The notes: generated from the letters alone by a model not told the origin. Numbered from the stretch's first letter, positions 25,507-35,029 are shown. The stretch: 41,188 nucleotides of DNA from an uncultured Bacteroidales bacterium (GCA_937911235.1 CALDPN010000182.1:1-41188), one strand, 5' to 3'. A program made the numbers and translations.

Positions 25507-26352
25507 GTGGAAAGAAAAGTACCTAAGTTTATGACAGAGAAGTTGGACATTGTCCGATTCTTCTTTATTGTGCTCTTAGGTGCAGTGGGCTTAATCTTAA
25601 CATACCGCCCTCATGTGGTGCTTAGAGGCATCATCATAAACTCAAACCAGAGTCTTTTTTATATAATTTCACTGATTATATTGGGGCTTATCACCCTTAT
25701 CACAAGTAGGGTTCTTTTTTATAAAGCCAACAAAATCCTTCCAAAAACCTTTAAAAACTTTTGCACTTGGATAGCACTAGAGATAGTTGCTATCATCATG
25801 GTGTTGTCTGTGTTTGCATGGTTTATCAACGAGCCAAATACAAGGTCGTTTTCCACTATCTTTGAGCGAACCACCATTTCTGTTTTCTCGGTATTATTTA
25901 TTCCATACCTAGTTTCTTGGTTATATTTTTCACTTAAAGAAAGAGAAAAGGAACTTAAGGAAGCACTAGCAGAATCGGCAGAAGCACCTGCAGAAGAGCT
26001 AAGAGGACTAGTGAATTTTTCCGATGAAAAGGGCGTTTTACGTTTGTCGCTTCGTGCAGAAGATTTGCTTTATCTTAAGTCTGCCGACAATTATGTTTAC
26101 ATCTATTACCTAAACAACAAAAAGGAAATTGTAAACTATTTGCTACGCAATACACTTAAAAATATAGAAGAAACAATCTCCAATATAAATCTAATTAGAT
26201 GCCATAGATTTTATATGGTAAACTCAAGAAATGTAAAACTACTTAGAAAATCAAAAGATGGTTTATTGTTGGAGTTGGATACAGAAATACCATGCGAAAT
26301 ACCTGTATCAAAGACATATCTAGCTGCAGTATCTGAGTTTTTTGCTAATTAA
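25507..26352 (+). CDS. Membrane-anchored LytTR-type DNA-binding protein
   Basis: A 281-residue protein (GTG at 25507; an ATG at 25531 is also possible). Residues about 9-150 hold four transmembrane helices (FFFIVLLGAVGLILTY; LFYIISLIILGLITLIT; TWIALEIVAIIMVLSVFAW; ISVFSVLFIPYLVSWLYF). Residues about 170-278 form a LytTR DNA-binding domain (LRLSLRAEDLLYLKSADNYVYIYY; LIRCHRFYMVNSRNV; IPVSKTYL). It lacks a receiver domain, so it is a membrane-tethered transcription factor that may respond to a membrane signal. The C-terminus overlaps the convergent glycosyltransferase gene by 4 bases. Confidence 0.85.
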   Translation: MERKVPKFMTEKLDIVRFFFIVLLGAVGLILTYRPHVVLRGIIINSNQSLFYIISLIILGLITLITSRVLFYKANKILPKTFKNFCTWIALEIVAIIMVLSVFAWFINEPNTRSFSTIFERTTISVFSVLFIPYLVSWLYFSLKEREKELKEALAESAEAPAEELRGLVNFSDEKGVLRLSLRAEDLLYLKSADNYVYIYYLNNKKEIVNYLLRNTLKNIEETISNINLIRCHRFYMVNSRNVKLLRKSKDGLLLELDTEIPCEIPVSKTYLAAVSEFFAN

Positions 26353-27191
26353 GATTTAATCTTTTTACATAGAAGTCCTAACTTATATACATCCATTAGG
26401 TATAAGTTAGGATTTTTTGATTTTAGGTGTTTCACTATAAAAGGTTTTATAATATTAAACCCAAATAGGAAAAGCAGTCTAAAGTTTTTGATTTTTAGGT
26501 AAGCCCTTAGCAGTTTTGAGCAACCTATTACGTCTTCTTTGTATAAGTCGTTTTTGTATAAATCTAATAGTACTTCGGTAGAGTCTTCTAGTCTTTTTAT
26601 ATAGTCTTCTGTGCGTATTGCACCGCAGTGAATAAGTGCGTTTGGAATAAATTTCACCTCGTATTTTTTAGAAACTTGGTATGAAAATATAATATCTTCA
26701 TATCCATATTTCTTCACGTCTATAAACTTAAATTCATTTAGAATTTCCTTTTTTATATAGAGATTTGAGGTGGTAGCGATGTTTTCAGACCTGTTTTTTT
26801 CGTATTTTTTATGAAGGATAAAGTCTGGGTTGTTGTCGTCTATAATGCCAATGCCACCCGATACCATTGGGGCTTCCTCTTTAAGGTAAGTCTCGATAAA
26901 ATCTTCTTTACAAATGAGCATATCGCTATCTATAAACAGCAATCTATCGTATTTAGACTCATTTATAAGAATATTTCTTATGGCAGAACGCCCTCTATTT
27001 ATTTGAAAATCTAGAAATCTAAAATTTTCCAAGCTACTTTCCAGAAGTCTTAGTTTGTCTAGGTTCAATGTGCTACCATCGTTGCCCACAACAATCTCAA
27101 ATGTGATATTAGCCTTTGTGCACTGTGTGTAAAGCTCTTCTACCAGCTTTGAGCAGTCGAAATTATATGTTGGGATAAGGATAGATAGCAT
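26349..27191 (-). CDS. Glycosyltransferase family 2
   Basis: A 280-residue GT-A enzyme. The N-terminal MLSILIPTYNFDCSKL and VGNDGST and the DSD metal motif (LLFIDSDMLIC, about residue 92) mark family 2. It moves a sugar from a nucleotide donor to an acceptor; the substrate cannot be told. It follows the GT4 gene with the stop and start sharing a base (27191), so it is translated with it. It is probably involved in cell-surface glycan or lipid glycosylation. Confidence 0.87.
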   Translation of the reverse strand: MLSILIPTYNFDCSKLVEELYTQCTKANITFEIVVGNDGSTLNLDKLRLLESSLENFRFLDFQINRGRSAIRNILINESKYDRLLFIDSDMLICKEDFIETYLKEEAPMVSGGIGIIDDNNPDFILHKKYEKNRSENIATTSNLYIKKEILNEFKFIDVKKYGYEDIIFSYQVSKKYEVKFIPNALIHCGAIRTEDYIKRLEDSTEVLLDLYKNDLYKEDVIGCSKLLRAYLKIKNFRLLFLFGFNIIKPFIVKHLKSKNPNLYLMDVYKLGLLCKKIKS

Positions 27192-28399
27192 TATTTTATT
27201 AGGGTGTTGAATATTTCAATAAATTGCTTTGCTTGGTTTTCTCTACAAAAATACTCCTTATTTTTCACATTTTGTCTAGTAAAACCATTTTTTTGCCATT
27301 CGTTGTATTTTTCTCTTATGAAGTTTTTTACTTCCTCCACAGAGCTTGCCGCCACGCCAGCATTGGTTTCGCCTATCACTTGAGAAAGACATCCATCGTC
27401 GCCACGCACGCAAAGCACAGGTTTTTCCACGCCCACAGCTTCAAAAAACTTGGTAGTCATTATGCCCTTTGTGTGGTTTGCCTCAGAATTATAATTTATC
27501 ACGAGCACCACAGAGCTTTCTGCAAGCAGGTTTGGCACCTCTTGAATAGATACCATATCGTTTATCTCTGCACACTCCATGCACTTTGGATATTTCTCAA
27601 GAGCTTTTTTAACTGTCACACCAGACTTACTATCGGTGTACCACACAAGCCTCAAGTCTTTAATGCCCAACTCTTCCACTGCACTAAAAAGCATGTTCAG
27701 AGAGTCGGTATTAGAGTCGAGGAAGCGTCCTGTGTAAATAATATCAAATGTGCTAGATATTTTCTCCTGAGGGTAGAAAATATCTGAAGAATATCCGTTG
27801 TAAATTAAGTGAACATTTCCGTTTATCTTACTTAAAAAATCCTTGTGCCAAGGCGACACGGTGGTAACAGCAGCAGCTTTGCTAAGCACAAAGTTTCTTT
27901 TTCTTATGCGTTTGCCTCTAAGCAAAGAAGCAAAAAATCTATTAAATGCGTTGCTAGAAAAAGCAGTGTGAGAGTATTGAATATCTCCAAACTGCTCTAT
28001 AAGGTCTCTCATGTCGCACACAAGAGGAATCTTTAGTTTCCTCGAAATTCTGTATGCTAGGCTCAGTGGAAATTCATTGAAGGTACTGCATAGTACCATA
28101 TCGAAATTACCATATTTTATTATATGATAAAATCTTCTGTAAAAGGCAATGCTTTTGTGGTCGAAAAAAAGGTTTACTGCAGTTTTAAGATAATATTTCA
28201 CCTTAGATAAACTTGCTTGATAGTTGTATCTGTAGATGTCTTTTGGCAGATGAGGTAGGTTGTAATGTTTTTCAGAATTATCTTCGGAAATCACAGTAAC
28301 ATTAATTCCCATGTTTTTCAAATTACTTGAAAGTGCTCCCATCCTAGGTGCAAAGTTTGGTGGGAAACAGTCTGTTACTATGAGTATATTTTTAATCAT
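27191..28399 (-). CDS. Glycosyltransferase family 4 (GT-B)
   Basis: A 402-residue protein with an N-terminal GT-B pattern (NILIVTDCFPPNFAPRMGALSSNL) and a C-terminal glycosyltransferase group 1 region (about residues 215-385: IIYTGRFLDSNTDSLNML, VVLVINYNSEANHTKGIMTTKFFEAVGVEKPVLC). The KFFE motif is the conserved donor-binding region. Substrate unknown. Its ATG overlaps the dusB stop by 4 bases (28396-28399), and the following GT2 gene shares one base with its stop, so it sits in the middle of one transcript. Confidence 0.85.
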   Translation of the reverse strand: MIKNILIVTDCFPPNFAPRMGALSSNLKNMGINVTVISEDNSEKHYNLPHLPKDIYRYNYQASLSKVKYYLKTAVNLFFDHKSIAFYRRFYHIIKYGNFDMVLCSTFNEFPLSLAYRISRKLKIPLVCDMRDLIEQFGDIQYSHTAFSSNAFNRFFASLLRGKRIRKRNFVLSKAAAVTTVSPWHKDFLSKINGNVHLIYNGYSSDIFYPQEKISSTFDIIYTGRFLDSNTDSLNMLFSAVEELGIKDLRLVWYTDSKSGVTVKKALEKYPKCMECAEINDMVSIQEVPNLLAESSVVLVINYNSEANHTKGIMTTKFFEAVGVEKPVLCVRGDDGCLSQVIGETNAGVAASSVEEVKNFIREKYNEWQKNGFTRQNVKNKEYFCRENQAKQFIEIFNTLIK

Positions 28400-29385
28400 T
28401 CTTGTGCTACAAGCTCGTTTTCTATTTTGTTGAATATAGCAAATAGTTCTTCTACTGTGGCAGCGCGAAGCATGGCAATGCGAGTTTCTTTAAAGTGCGA
28501 AATGCCTTTGAAGATAGGGCTTGCAGCCAGGTGTCTTCTCACGTGAAGTATGCCACGACGCTCGTCGAGCCAATCTACGCTTTGCAAAGTGTGCTCACGA
28601 AGTATATCCATTTGCTCTTTGAAGGTCATTTTAGGAGCGTGCTCGCCGTGTAGCAGATAATGTTTCATTTCTTTAAATACCCAAGGCTTACCAATAGAGG
28701 CTCTACCCACCATTACTGCATCCACGCCGTATCTATCGAAACATTCTTTTGCTCTCTCTGGAGTACACACGTCGCCATTGCCGATAATAGGAATGTGCAT
28801 TCTTGGGTTGTTTTTCACTTCACCTATCAGAGTCCAGTCTGCTTCGCCACTGTACATTTGAGCACGAGTTCTACCGTGAATACTTAGTGCAGAAATGCCA
28901 CAATCTTGAAGTGCTTCTGCTAGGTCTACAATTATCTTAGAATTGTCGTCCCAACCAAGGCGGGTTTTTACAGTAACAGGAGTTTTAACTGCATCTTTCA
29001 CTGCTTTGGTGATTGCTAACATACGAGGCACATCTCTTAGCAAGCCTGCACCCGCACCTTTGCCAGCCACTTTTTTCACTGGGCAACCAAAGTTTATATC
29101 AATAATATCAGGATTTGCACTTTCTGCTATTTGTGCAGCCTCTGCCATAGCAGCAGGGTCTTTGCCGTAGATTTGCATCACCACAGGGCGTTCCTCGTCA
29201 GAGGTCTTAAGCTTTGCTTCAGTTTTGGTTACGTGGCGAATTAGCGCATCAGAAGAGATGAATTCTGTATAAACCATATCTGCTCCAAATCTTTTGCAAA
29301 GCAAGCGAAAGTTTGGGTTTGTAACATCCTCCATAGGAGCCAAAAACAGTGGATAATCAGAAAATTTTAGATGTGCTATCTGCAT
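28396..29385 (-). CDS. dusB: tRNA-dihydrouridine synthase DusB
   Basis: A 329-residue FMN-dependent tRNA-dihydrouridine synthase. Family motifs are APMEDVTNPNFR, the catalytic cysteine in NFGCPVKKV, VKTRLGWDD and the FMN-binding region (IPIIGNGDVCTPE, DAVMVGRASIGKPWVF). It reduces uridine to dihydrouridine in the tRNA D-loop. Its link to the two glycosyltransferases downstream is by transcription only. A weak -7 box, TATCTTCG (29413-29420, minus), precedes it. Confidence 0.95.
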   Translation of the reverse strand: MQIAHLKFSDYPLFLAPMEDVTNPNFRLLCKRFGADMVYTEFISSDALIRHVTKTEAKLKTSDEERPVVMQIYGKDPAAMAEAAQIAESANPDIIDINFGCPVKKVAGKGAGAGLLRDVPRMLAITKAVKDAVKTPVTVKTRLGWDDNSKIIVDLAEALQDCGISALSIHGRTRAQMYSGEADWTLIGEVKNNPRMHIPIIGNGDVCTPERAKECFDRYGVDAVMVGRASIGKPWVFKEMKHYLLHGEHAPKMTFKEQMDILREHTLQSVDWLDERRGILHVRRHLAASPIFKGISHFKETRIAMLRAATVEELFAIFNKIENELVAQE

Positions 29386-29430
29386 AAATGAAGTTTATAA
29401 ACTTAGTATATGCGAAGATAGTGCTTTTTT

Positions 29431-29461
29431 TTTGAATAACGGCTAATTTTGTTTACTTTTG
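29431..29461 (+). promoter_or_regulatory. Promoter of the U32 protein gene
   Basis: TTTG (29431-29434), a 19-base spacer and TACTTTTG (29454-29461): a full match to the Bacteroidota consensus, 18 bases before the ATG at 29480 and divergent from dusB. Confidence 0.8.
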
Positions 29462-29479
29462 TAGGTTATCAAACATATA

Positions 29480-30748
29480 ATGAGAATTATGTTAAAACGT
29501 TCAGATTTTGAGATTATGGCTCCCGTTGGTTCATGGGAGAGTTTGGCAGCTGCGCTTAATGCAGGAGCAGATTCAGTTTACTTCGGTATAGAGAAGTTAA
29601 ATATGAGAAGTCACTCGTCTAGTAACTTCACTGGCGACGACTTACGTGAGATAGTGGCGCGCTGTGGCGAAAAAGGAGTGAAAACATATTTAACTGTAAA
29701 TACAGTTCTTTATGATAACGACTTAGAACACATGCGCCAGATAGTGGATGTGGCAAAAGATGCTGGCATTTCTGCTATTATTGCAGCCGATGTAGCAGCT
29801 ATGCAATATGCTTGTTCACAAGGAGTGGAGGTGCACCTTTCTACACAATTGAATATTGCCAATGTGGAGGCGCTTAAGTTTTATGCTCAGTTTGCCGATG
29901 TTGTGGTGCTTGCGCGTGAGCTAAACTTAGACCAAGTAAAACACATATACGATGCCATCCAGGCAGAGCAAATTAGAGGTAAAAATGGCGAACTAGTTCG
30001 TATTGAAATGTTCTGTCACGGAGCACTTTGTATGGCAGTTTCTGGTAAATGTTATTTGAGCCTACACGAGTTCAACCGCTCAGCCAACCGTGGTTCTTGC
30101 ATGCAAGTTTGCCGCCGTGCATACACAGTGCTCGACAAAGAAGGCGATGTGCAATTAGATGTAGACAACGCTTATATTATGTCGCCAAAAGACCTTAAAA
30201 CCATTCATTTTATGAACAAAATGATGGATGCCGGTGTTAGGGTGTTTAAAATTGAAGGTCGTGCTCGTGGTGCAGAATATGTGAAAAATGTGGTTACTTG
30301 CTACAAAGAAGCCATCGATGCATACTTAAACGGCACATTTACAGAAGACAAAATCGAAAAATGGGACGAAAGCCTAGCACGCGTGTTCAACCGTGGTTTC
30401 TGGGACGGATATTACCTTGGCAGACGCCTTGGCGAATGGTCTCATAGATATGGCTCTTCAGCAACCGAAAAGAAAGTCTATATCGGCAAAATTTCCAATT
30501 ACTTTAAAAACATTGGTGTGGCAGAGTGCCTAATGGAGACCTACGACCTAAAAGTGGGCGAAAAAATCCTTATCACAGGCGATACCACAGGTGCATACGA
30601 AGCAGTAGTGGAAGAACTTCGTTTCGACCTTAAACCAGTAGAACAAGTGCAAAAAGGTCAACTTTTCTCTATTAAAACCACAGAACTTGTGCGTCGTGGC
30701 GACAAATTATACAAATTAGTTCCTCAAATAAATGAAAACTTTAGTTAA
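29480..30748 (+). CDS. U32 family protein, TrhP-like tRNA hydroxylation enzyme
   Basis: A 422-residue protein. The U32 signature is seen as EMFCHGALCMAVSGKCYLS, followed by the cysteines in NRGSCMQVCRRAY that make the iron-sulfur site of this group. Members such as TrhP (YegQ) help form 5-hydroxyuridine at the tRNA wobble position; older names call them collagenase-like peptidases. The N-terminal motif is APVGSWESLAAALNAGADSVYFG. A C-terminal beta-domain (about residues 335-420, VYIGKISNYFKNIGVAECLMETYDLKVGEKI) is intact. ATG 29480 or the Met at codon 4 could be the start. The next gene overlaps by 17 bases. Confidence 0.9.
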   Translation: MRIMLKRSDFEIMAPVGSWESLAAALNAGADSVYFGIEKLNMRSHSSSNFTGDDLREIVARCGEKGVKTYLTVNTVLYDNDLEHMRQIVDVAKDAGISAIIAADVAAMQYACSQGVEVHLSTQLNIANVEALKFYAQFADVVVLARELNLDQVKHIYDAIQAEQIRGKNGELVRIEMFCHGALCMAVSGKCYLSLHEFNRSANRGSCMQVCRRAYTVLDKEGDVQLDVDNAYIMSPKDLKTIHFMNKMMDAGVRVFKIEGRARGAEYVKNVVTCYKEAIDAYLNGTFTEDKIEKWDESLARVFNRGFWDGYYLGRRLGEWSHRYGSSATEKKVYIGKISNYFKNIGVAECLMETYDLKVGEKILITGDTTGAYEAVVEELRFDLKPVEQVQKGQLFSIKTTELVRRGDKLYKLVPQINENFS

Positions 30749-33700
30749 GATATTAACCATTACACTAGCTTGTTTGGTGCTTGTCGCATCACTGCCTTTT
30801 ATCGCTTTAGAAGTAATTTGTATTCCTAAAGTGACAAATAAAATCTTGGAGTATGTGCCAGATTATATGAGTGCTGAGGCGGAAATTGGTAAGCTAGATT
30901 ATAAATTGTCTAGTTTTCCAAACGTAGGTCTTAAGGCAAACAATTTGGTTATCTACACCCATATACCAGAGGTGCGTGATACTCTTCTTGCGGTGGACAC
31001 ACTAGACCTTGCTGTGGATGTAATGGCATTTCTTAACGAGAACAAAGTAAATATAGACCATGTTTGGGTGAAAGATCTACTTGTGCGCGCTCAAACCATA
31101 AATGGAAAAGACAACTGGGATGTGTTCCCTGCTTCGGAAGACACCGACACCACCTCTACCGCCATGCCAGAAATAAGATGGCAAAACGTAGAGATAGACA
31201 GAGTGAACTTGTCGTATAAAAACGACACTGCACAGTTCAATATAGCCGTAAACGACTTGTTGCTTCATTCTAAAAAGGGCGTGTTCAAGTCTGACGCTAT
31301 AGTGGCAGGAGCAGAGATAGGAGCAGAAAATATTCTTTACTCAGCACATCCAAATACTAGTTACGCTTTAGGTAGATTTTCTACCAAACTTATAGCTGCA
31401 AACACCGAGCGAGGCACTCGTTTAAAAACAGATGTCTTTGTGCCATACGTGAAGCTTCGCGATGCAGAGTTTTCTATCGACAGCACTTCGTGCTCACTTA
31501 AAGCTAGTATGATGGCAGATACCACATTCAAAAAAATCAATGTGGAAGACCTAGTTTTAAACCTAGACAACTCATCAGTTTCTGCCTCTGGTTATGCAGA
31601 AATAGTATCAAAAGAAGAAATTTACACAGACCTTGCTCTAGCACTTTCTTCTCCAAAAATAGAAAACATTATTGCCCTTGCACCAAAATCTGTGGTTGAT
31701 ATGCTTCAAGGCATACGCTTGCAAGGAGCCATTAATGCAGATGCCACCGCCAAAGGTTATTTCGATGCTAAAGAAAAACTACCAGTGGTAAACCTAAATG
31801 TGGACCTAAAAAATATTAAGGGTTCTGCTCCCGAGCGAAACGCCAAACTAAATAGACTAGACCTAAAAGCAAATGCTCGCTACAACCCAAATAGCAAAGA
31901 CTCCACATTTGTGCAAGTGGATAATTTCTATGTAAAAACAGGTCGTTCATATCTTAAGTTAAATGCTAACGCCAAATACAAACAAGGCAAAGAATATGTA
32001 AAAGCAGACGTGAAAGGCAATATAGACCTTTATGCTATGAACCAACTTTATCCATTCCTTGAAAATGGTAGAGTGAGAGGTCAAATGTCTGCCGATTTGG
32101 TTACATACTTCTTCTTAGAAGATGTAACCAATATGAATGTGAGCCAAATTCATACAAACGGCACAGTTACGGGCGACGATGTTAGGGTGAGTATTCCAAG
32201 CGAAAAACTTAGTCTATATGTGGATTCGCTTCGTGTAAAAGTGAACACAAATACAGGCGTGCAAAGCCGTCGCACAGGCTCTGTAGATACAGCCCTTGTA
32301 AATTCTATGTTTGCCTTTAGCAACCTTACACTTCGCTACAAACGAGCAGTGAAGGCCGACGTGGACAGACTAAGTATGATGTTCTATGCCGACGATTTAA
32401 GCGGTAATAAAGCGCCAAAACTTCGTGCTATGGTTTCTATGCGAGGCATCGATGCACAAACCAAAGACACTGTTCGATTCAAAGCCAAAAGAATGTCGGC
32501 AAGTGCCAACATCTCTCCAGATAAAGAATACAAATTTGTGCCAACATCGTCTGTGCGCCTATCGTTCGACTCAGTGATTTTTGCCTCAAAAGAAATGGGC
32601 ACATTGCTAGATTCTACCCGCATTAGTGCATCAGTTACACCAAACTTCCGCAAGTATAAATGGTTGGGTAAAGGCAAAAAACCAGTTCTAATACCAGAGA
32701 GCGAGCAAAAGGTAATTAATACAGATAGCCTATACAAAATAGTAATGGGAGTGCTAGAAAAAGAAGATGTAGCCGACGAGTTCTTAAAGAAATTTAGAGC
32801 AACAGGCAAAATAGCACTAAAACAATTTAGATTTAAAGATCCATATTTCCCATTGCCAATGTCGGTGCGCAAGGTAGATATGGACTTCGATGGCGACACA
32901 CTAGACCTTAAAAACTTCCGTATGAGAGTAGGTCGCTCTGCCATTAACCTAAACGGAGAAGTAAACAATGTGCGCAGATTTCTGCTTAGAGGTCAAACCC
33001 TAAATGGAAATCTAGACCTACAATCTAGAAGATTGGATGTAAACCAAATAATGAAAGCCTACTATGTGGCTAGCGAAAAAGCAGCAACGAAGGATTCTAT
33101 TTCTGCCGATTCAAACATTGAAATGATGGAGGAAGAAAACCTAGCTGTAGATACAGAAGGTGCAGAATTGGACTCAATATCACAAAGTGCTCTAATAGTA
33201 ATACCAGAAAATCTAAACCTAACATTTAGAGCAAATGTAGATACCATTCTAATGTCTAAGATGAAGCTTATAGACTTTGCAGGTAGAGCCAGAGTAAATG
33301 AGCAAGCACTTAGTATTGCAAATCTTTCTACATCTACCCAAGTAGGGAAAATGGCAATGCACGTGAGCTACACATGCAAAGACACACAAAAAGCCGGAGT
33401 GGAAGGAGCCATAGAAATGGATAGCGTGCAAATAGGCGAGCTAGTAACAGCGATGCCAGAGCTAGACTCTATTATGCCAATGCTTCGCTCATTTAAAGGA
33501 AGCGTGGCATGCGAAGCATCTATGGTCGCTCAGTTAGATTCTGCTATGAATGTGGTGCTACCATCAGTAAACGCAGGCGTATTCCTAAAAGGAGAAAACC
33601 TTGTGTTGCTCGACGGTGAAACCTTCACAGAAATTGCTAAAATGCTTATGTTTAGTAAAAAAACAGAAAACCTAATCGACAGTGTTTCTGTGGAAATGCT

Positions 33701-34013
33701 AGTAAAAAACAACGAGATAGAAATCTATCCATTTATGGTCTCAATGGATAAATATCGCTTAGGAGTAGGAGGTACACAAGGTCTAGACGAAAGCTTCAAC
33801 TACCACGTAGCCCTTCTAAAACCTATTATGCTAGGTCTAGACGTGTACGGAAAAGACTTCGACAATATCAAGTTTAAACTAGCCGCAGTGAAGTTTAAAA
33901 ACTCCAACACCGTCATTGGCAAAGGCGGCGTCCTTATTCGCGAAGACGACATCAACTTCCGCTCTATTTTGCATAAGAATGTAGTGGAGTCAATACTTAA
34001 CAAAAATAAGTAA
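30732..34013 (+). CDS. Large AsmA-like membrane-anchored periplasmic protein
   Basis: A 1093-residue protein with one N-terminal membrane helix (about residues 5-27, ILTITLACLVLVASLPFIALEVI). The long periplasmic part has repeating short beta strands and AsmA-type motifs (KLDYKLSSFPNVGLKANNLVIYT near the N-terminus). The C-terminal AsmA-like region (about 840-1075) contains FKGSVACEASMVAQLDSAMNVV, IAKMLMFSKKTENLIDSVSVEM and IEIYPFMVSMDKYRLGVGG. AsmA-like proteins are bridge-type lipid transfer proteins between inner and outer membranes; this is the likely role here. It overlaps the U32 gene by 17 bases, which couples the two. Confidence 0.85.
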   Translation: MKTLVKILTITLACLVLVASLPFIALEVICIPKVTNKILEYVPDYMSAEAEIGKLDYKLSSFPNVGLKANNLVIYTHIPEVRDTLLAVDTLDLAVDVMAFLNENKVNIDHVWVKDLLVRAQTINGKDNWDVFPASEDTDTTSTAMPEIRWQNVEIDRVNLSYKNDTAQFNIAVNDLLLHSKKGVFKSDAIVAGAEIGAENILYSAHPNTSYALGRFSTKLIAANTERGTRLKTDVFVPYVKLRDAEFSIDSTSCSLKASMMADTTFKKINVEDLVLNLDNSSVSASGYAEIVSKEEIYTDLALALSSPKIENIIALAPKSVVDMLQGIRLQGAINADATAKGYFDAKEKLPVVNLNVDLKNIKGSAPERNAKLNRLDLKANARYNPNSKDSTFVQVDNFYVKTGRSYLKLNANAKYKQGKEYVKADVKGNIDLYAMNQLYPFLENGRVRGQMSADLVTYFFLEDVTNMNVSQIHTNGTVTGDDVRVSIPSEKLSLYVDSLRVKVNTNTGVQSRRTGSVDTALVNSMFAFSNLTLRYKRAVKADVDRLSMMFYADDLSGNKAPKLRAMVSMRGIDAQTKDTVRFKAKRMSASANISPDKEYKFVPTSSVRLSFDSVIFASKEMGTLLDSTRISASVTPNFRKYKWLGKGKKPVLIPESEQKVINTDSLYKIVMGVLEKEDVADEFLKKFRATGKIALKQFRFKDPYFPLPMSVRKVDMDFDGDTLDLKNFRMRVGRSAINLNGEVNNVRRFLLRGQTLNGNLDLQSRRLDVNQIMKAYYVASEKAATKDSISADSNIEMMEEENLAVDTEGAELDSISQSALIVIPENLNLTFRANVDTILMSKMKLIDFAGRARVNEQALSIANLSTSTQVGKMAMHVSYTCKDTQKAGVEGAIEMDSVQIGELVTAMPELDSIMPMLRSFKGSVACEASMVAQLDSAMNVVLPSVNAGVFLKGENLVLLDGETFTEIAKMLMFSKKTENLIDSVSVEMLVKNNEIEIYPFMVSMDKYRLGVGGTQGLDESFNYHVALLKPIMLGLDVYGKDFDNIKFKLAAVKFKNSNTVIGKGGVLIREDDINFRSILHKNVVESILNKNK

Positions 34014-34026
34014 AAACTTATTTTTA

Positions 34027-34054
34027 GTTAGGAGTTAGGAGTGAGGAGTTAGCA
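34027..34054 (+). repeat. Heptamer tandem repeat (GTTAGGA-like, four copies)
   Basis: Four 7-base units in a row, GTTAGGA, GTTAGGA, GTGAGGA and GTTAGCA, lie 13 bases after the AsmA-like stop codon, between it and the YqeY gene. No gene, terminator or protein site is visible in the 34014-34107 gap otherwise. Confidence 0.8.
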
Positions 34055-34107
34055 TCCGTTAGGGTGTGCATCTAAACAAACGAATATTAATTATAAAAAA
34101 ATAGAAT

Positions 34108-34548
34108 ATGGAAAAGAAAATACAAGCAGAACTAATGTCTGCAATGAAAGAAAAAAACGCAGAAAAATCCACAGCAATCCGCGAAATCAAAACCGCAATT
34201 ATGAAATTCAAAACCTCTGCCGAATATAAAGGCGAGTGCACCGATGCAGACATCTTGAACCTAATTCAAAAAATTGCGAAACAACACAAAGAATCTGCCG
34301 ACATGTACCAAGCCGCAGGCAGAGAAGATTTAGTTAAAGAAGAACTATCACAACTAGAATACGTAAACATCTTCCTTCCAAAAATGATGAGCGAAGAAGA
34401 AACCGCTGCAGTTCTAGACAAAGCAATCGCCGCCCTAGGTGCTACCAGCATCAAAGACATGGGCAAAATCATGAACTTCATGAAAGAAACCTACCCAAAC
34501 CAATACGACGCCAAATTCGTCGGCACCTACGTAAAATCAAAATTCTAA
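34108..34548 (+). CDS. GatB/YqeY domain protein
   Basis: A 146-residue all-helical protein. MEKKIQAELMSAMKEKNAEKSTAIREIKTAI and SQLEYVNIFLPKMMSEEE are typical of the YqeY family, which shares the helical tail domain of the GatB amidotransferase subunit that contacts tRNA. It is complete for this family. The precise function is unknown; a role in tRNA or amidotransferase metabolism is suggested by the domain. Confidence 0.9.
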   Translation: MEKKIQAELMSAMKEKNAEKSTAIREIKTAIMKFKTSAEYKGECTDADILNLIQKIAKQHKESADMYQAAGREDLVKEELSQLEYVNIFLPKMMSEEETAAVLDKAIAALGATSIKDMGKIMNFMKETYPNQYDAKFVGTYVKSKF

Positions 34549-34589
34549 ATTTCTTTCTGTCATAATATTAGCGTCGAAAATAGATTTAT

Positions 34590-35018
34590 ATGAAACCAAT
34601 ATTTAAAACAGATTTAGCATTAATTGTTCTAGGATTATTGTCATTAACAACAGGAGTAGCAATTCATTTTGCTCATCATTTTTTATCTCATGGAGTGTGG
34701 CACAATTGGTCGATAGTTCATATTATTATTAATATTTTTCTACTAATATTTGTAGGTTTTCATGTAAAGCAACATTGGGGATGGTTTAAAGCACTAGTAA
34801 AGAAGTCTTCATTTAGAAAGAAAATTTCATTCTTTATTATGATGGCTTTTATCGCTGTAGTTCTTTCAGGGGTGTTTTTATTAGTTTTCTGTAAAGGTCA
34901 AGGCTCTCATGCCGGTTTAGTGCATTATTATTTGGGTATTCTTTTCTCGGTATTAGTAATAATTCATGTTGCTCGTCGTTTCAACGTTCTTATCAAGGGT
35001 ATAAAGTCAAAAAAATAA
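34590..35018 (+). CDS. DUF4405 membrane protein (cytochrome b-like)
   Basis: A 142-residue protein with four predicted transmembrane helices (about residues 8-28, 40-60, 76-100, 112-132) and many histidines at helix ends (HFAHHFLSHGVWHNWSIVH; HVKQHWGW; HAGLVHYYLG; HVARR). This is the DUF4405 pattern, related to haem-binding four-helix membrane proteins. The histidines could bind haem, but no partner enzyme is nearby. Function is unknown. It follows YqeY after 41 bases and may have its own transcript. Confidence 0.8.
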   Translation: MKPIFKTDLALIVLGLLSLTTGVAIHFAHHFLSHGVWHNWSIVHIIINIFLLIFVGFHVKQHWGWFKALVKKSSFRKKISFFIMMAFIAVVLSGVFLLVFCKGQGSHAGLVHYYLGILFSVLVIIHVARRFNVLIKGIKSKK

Positions 35019-35029
35019 ATTCCAACAAA

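Noticed and set aside
27224..27787. 187-codon plus-strand ORF opposite the GT4 gene
   Set aside because: It is an antisense shadow of a clear glycosyltransferase and shows no recognisable protein pattern.
32384..32968. 194-codon minus-strand ORF inside the AsmA-like gene
   Set aside because: It is an antisense shadow; its serine/leucine-rich sequence is typical of reverse-read coding DNA.
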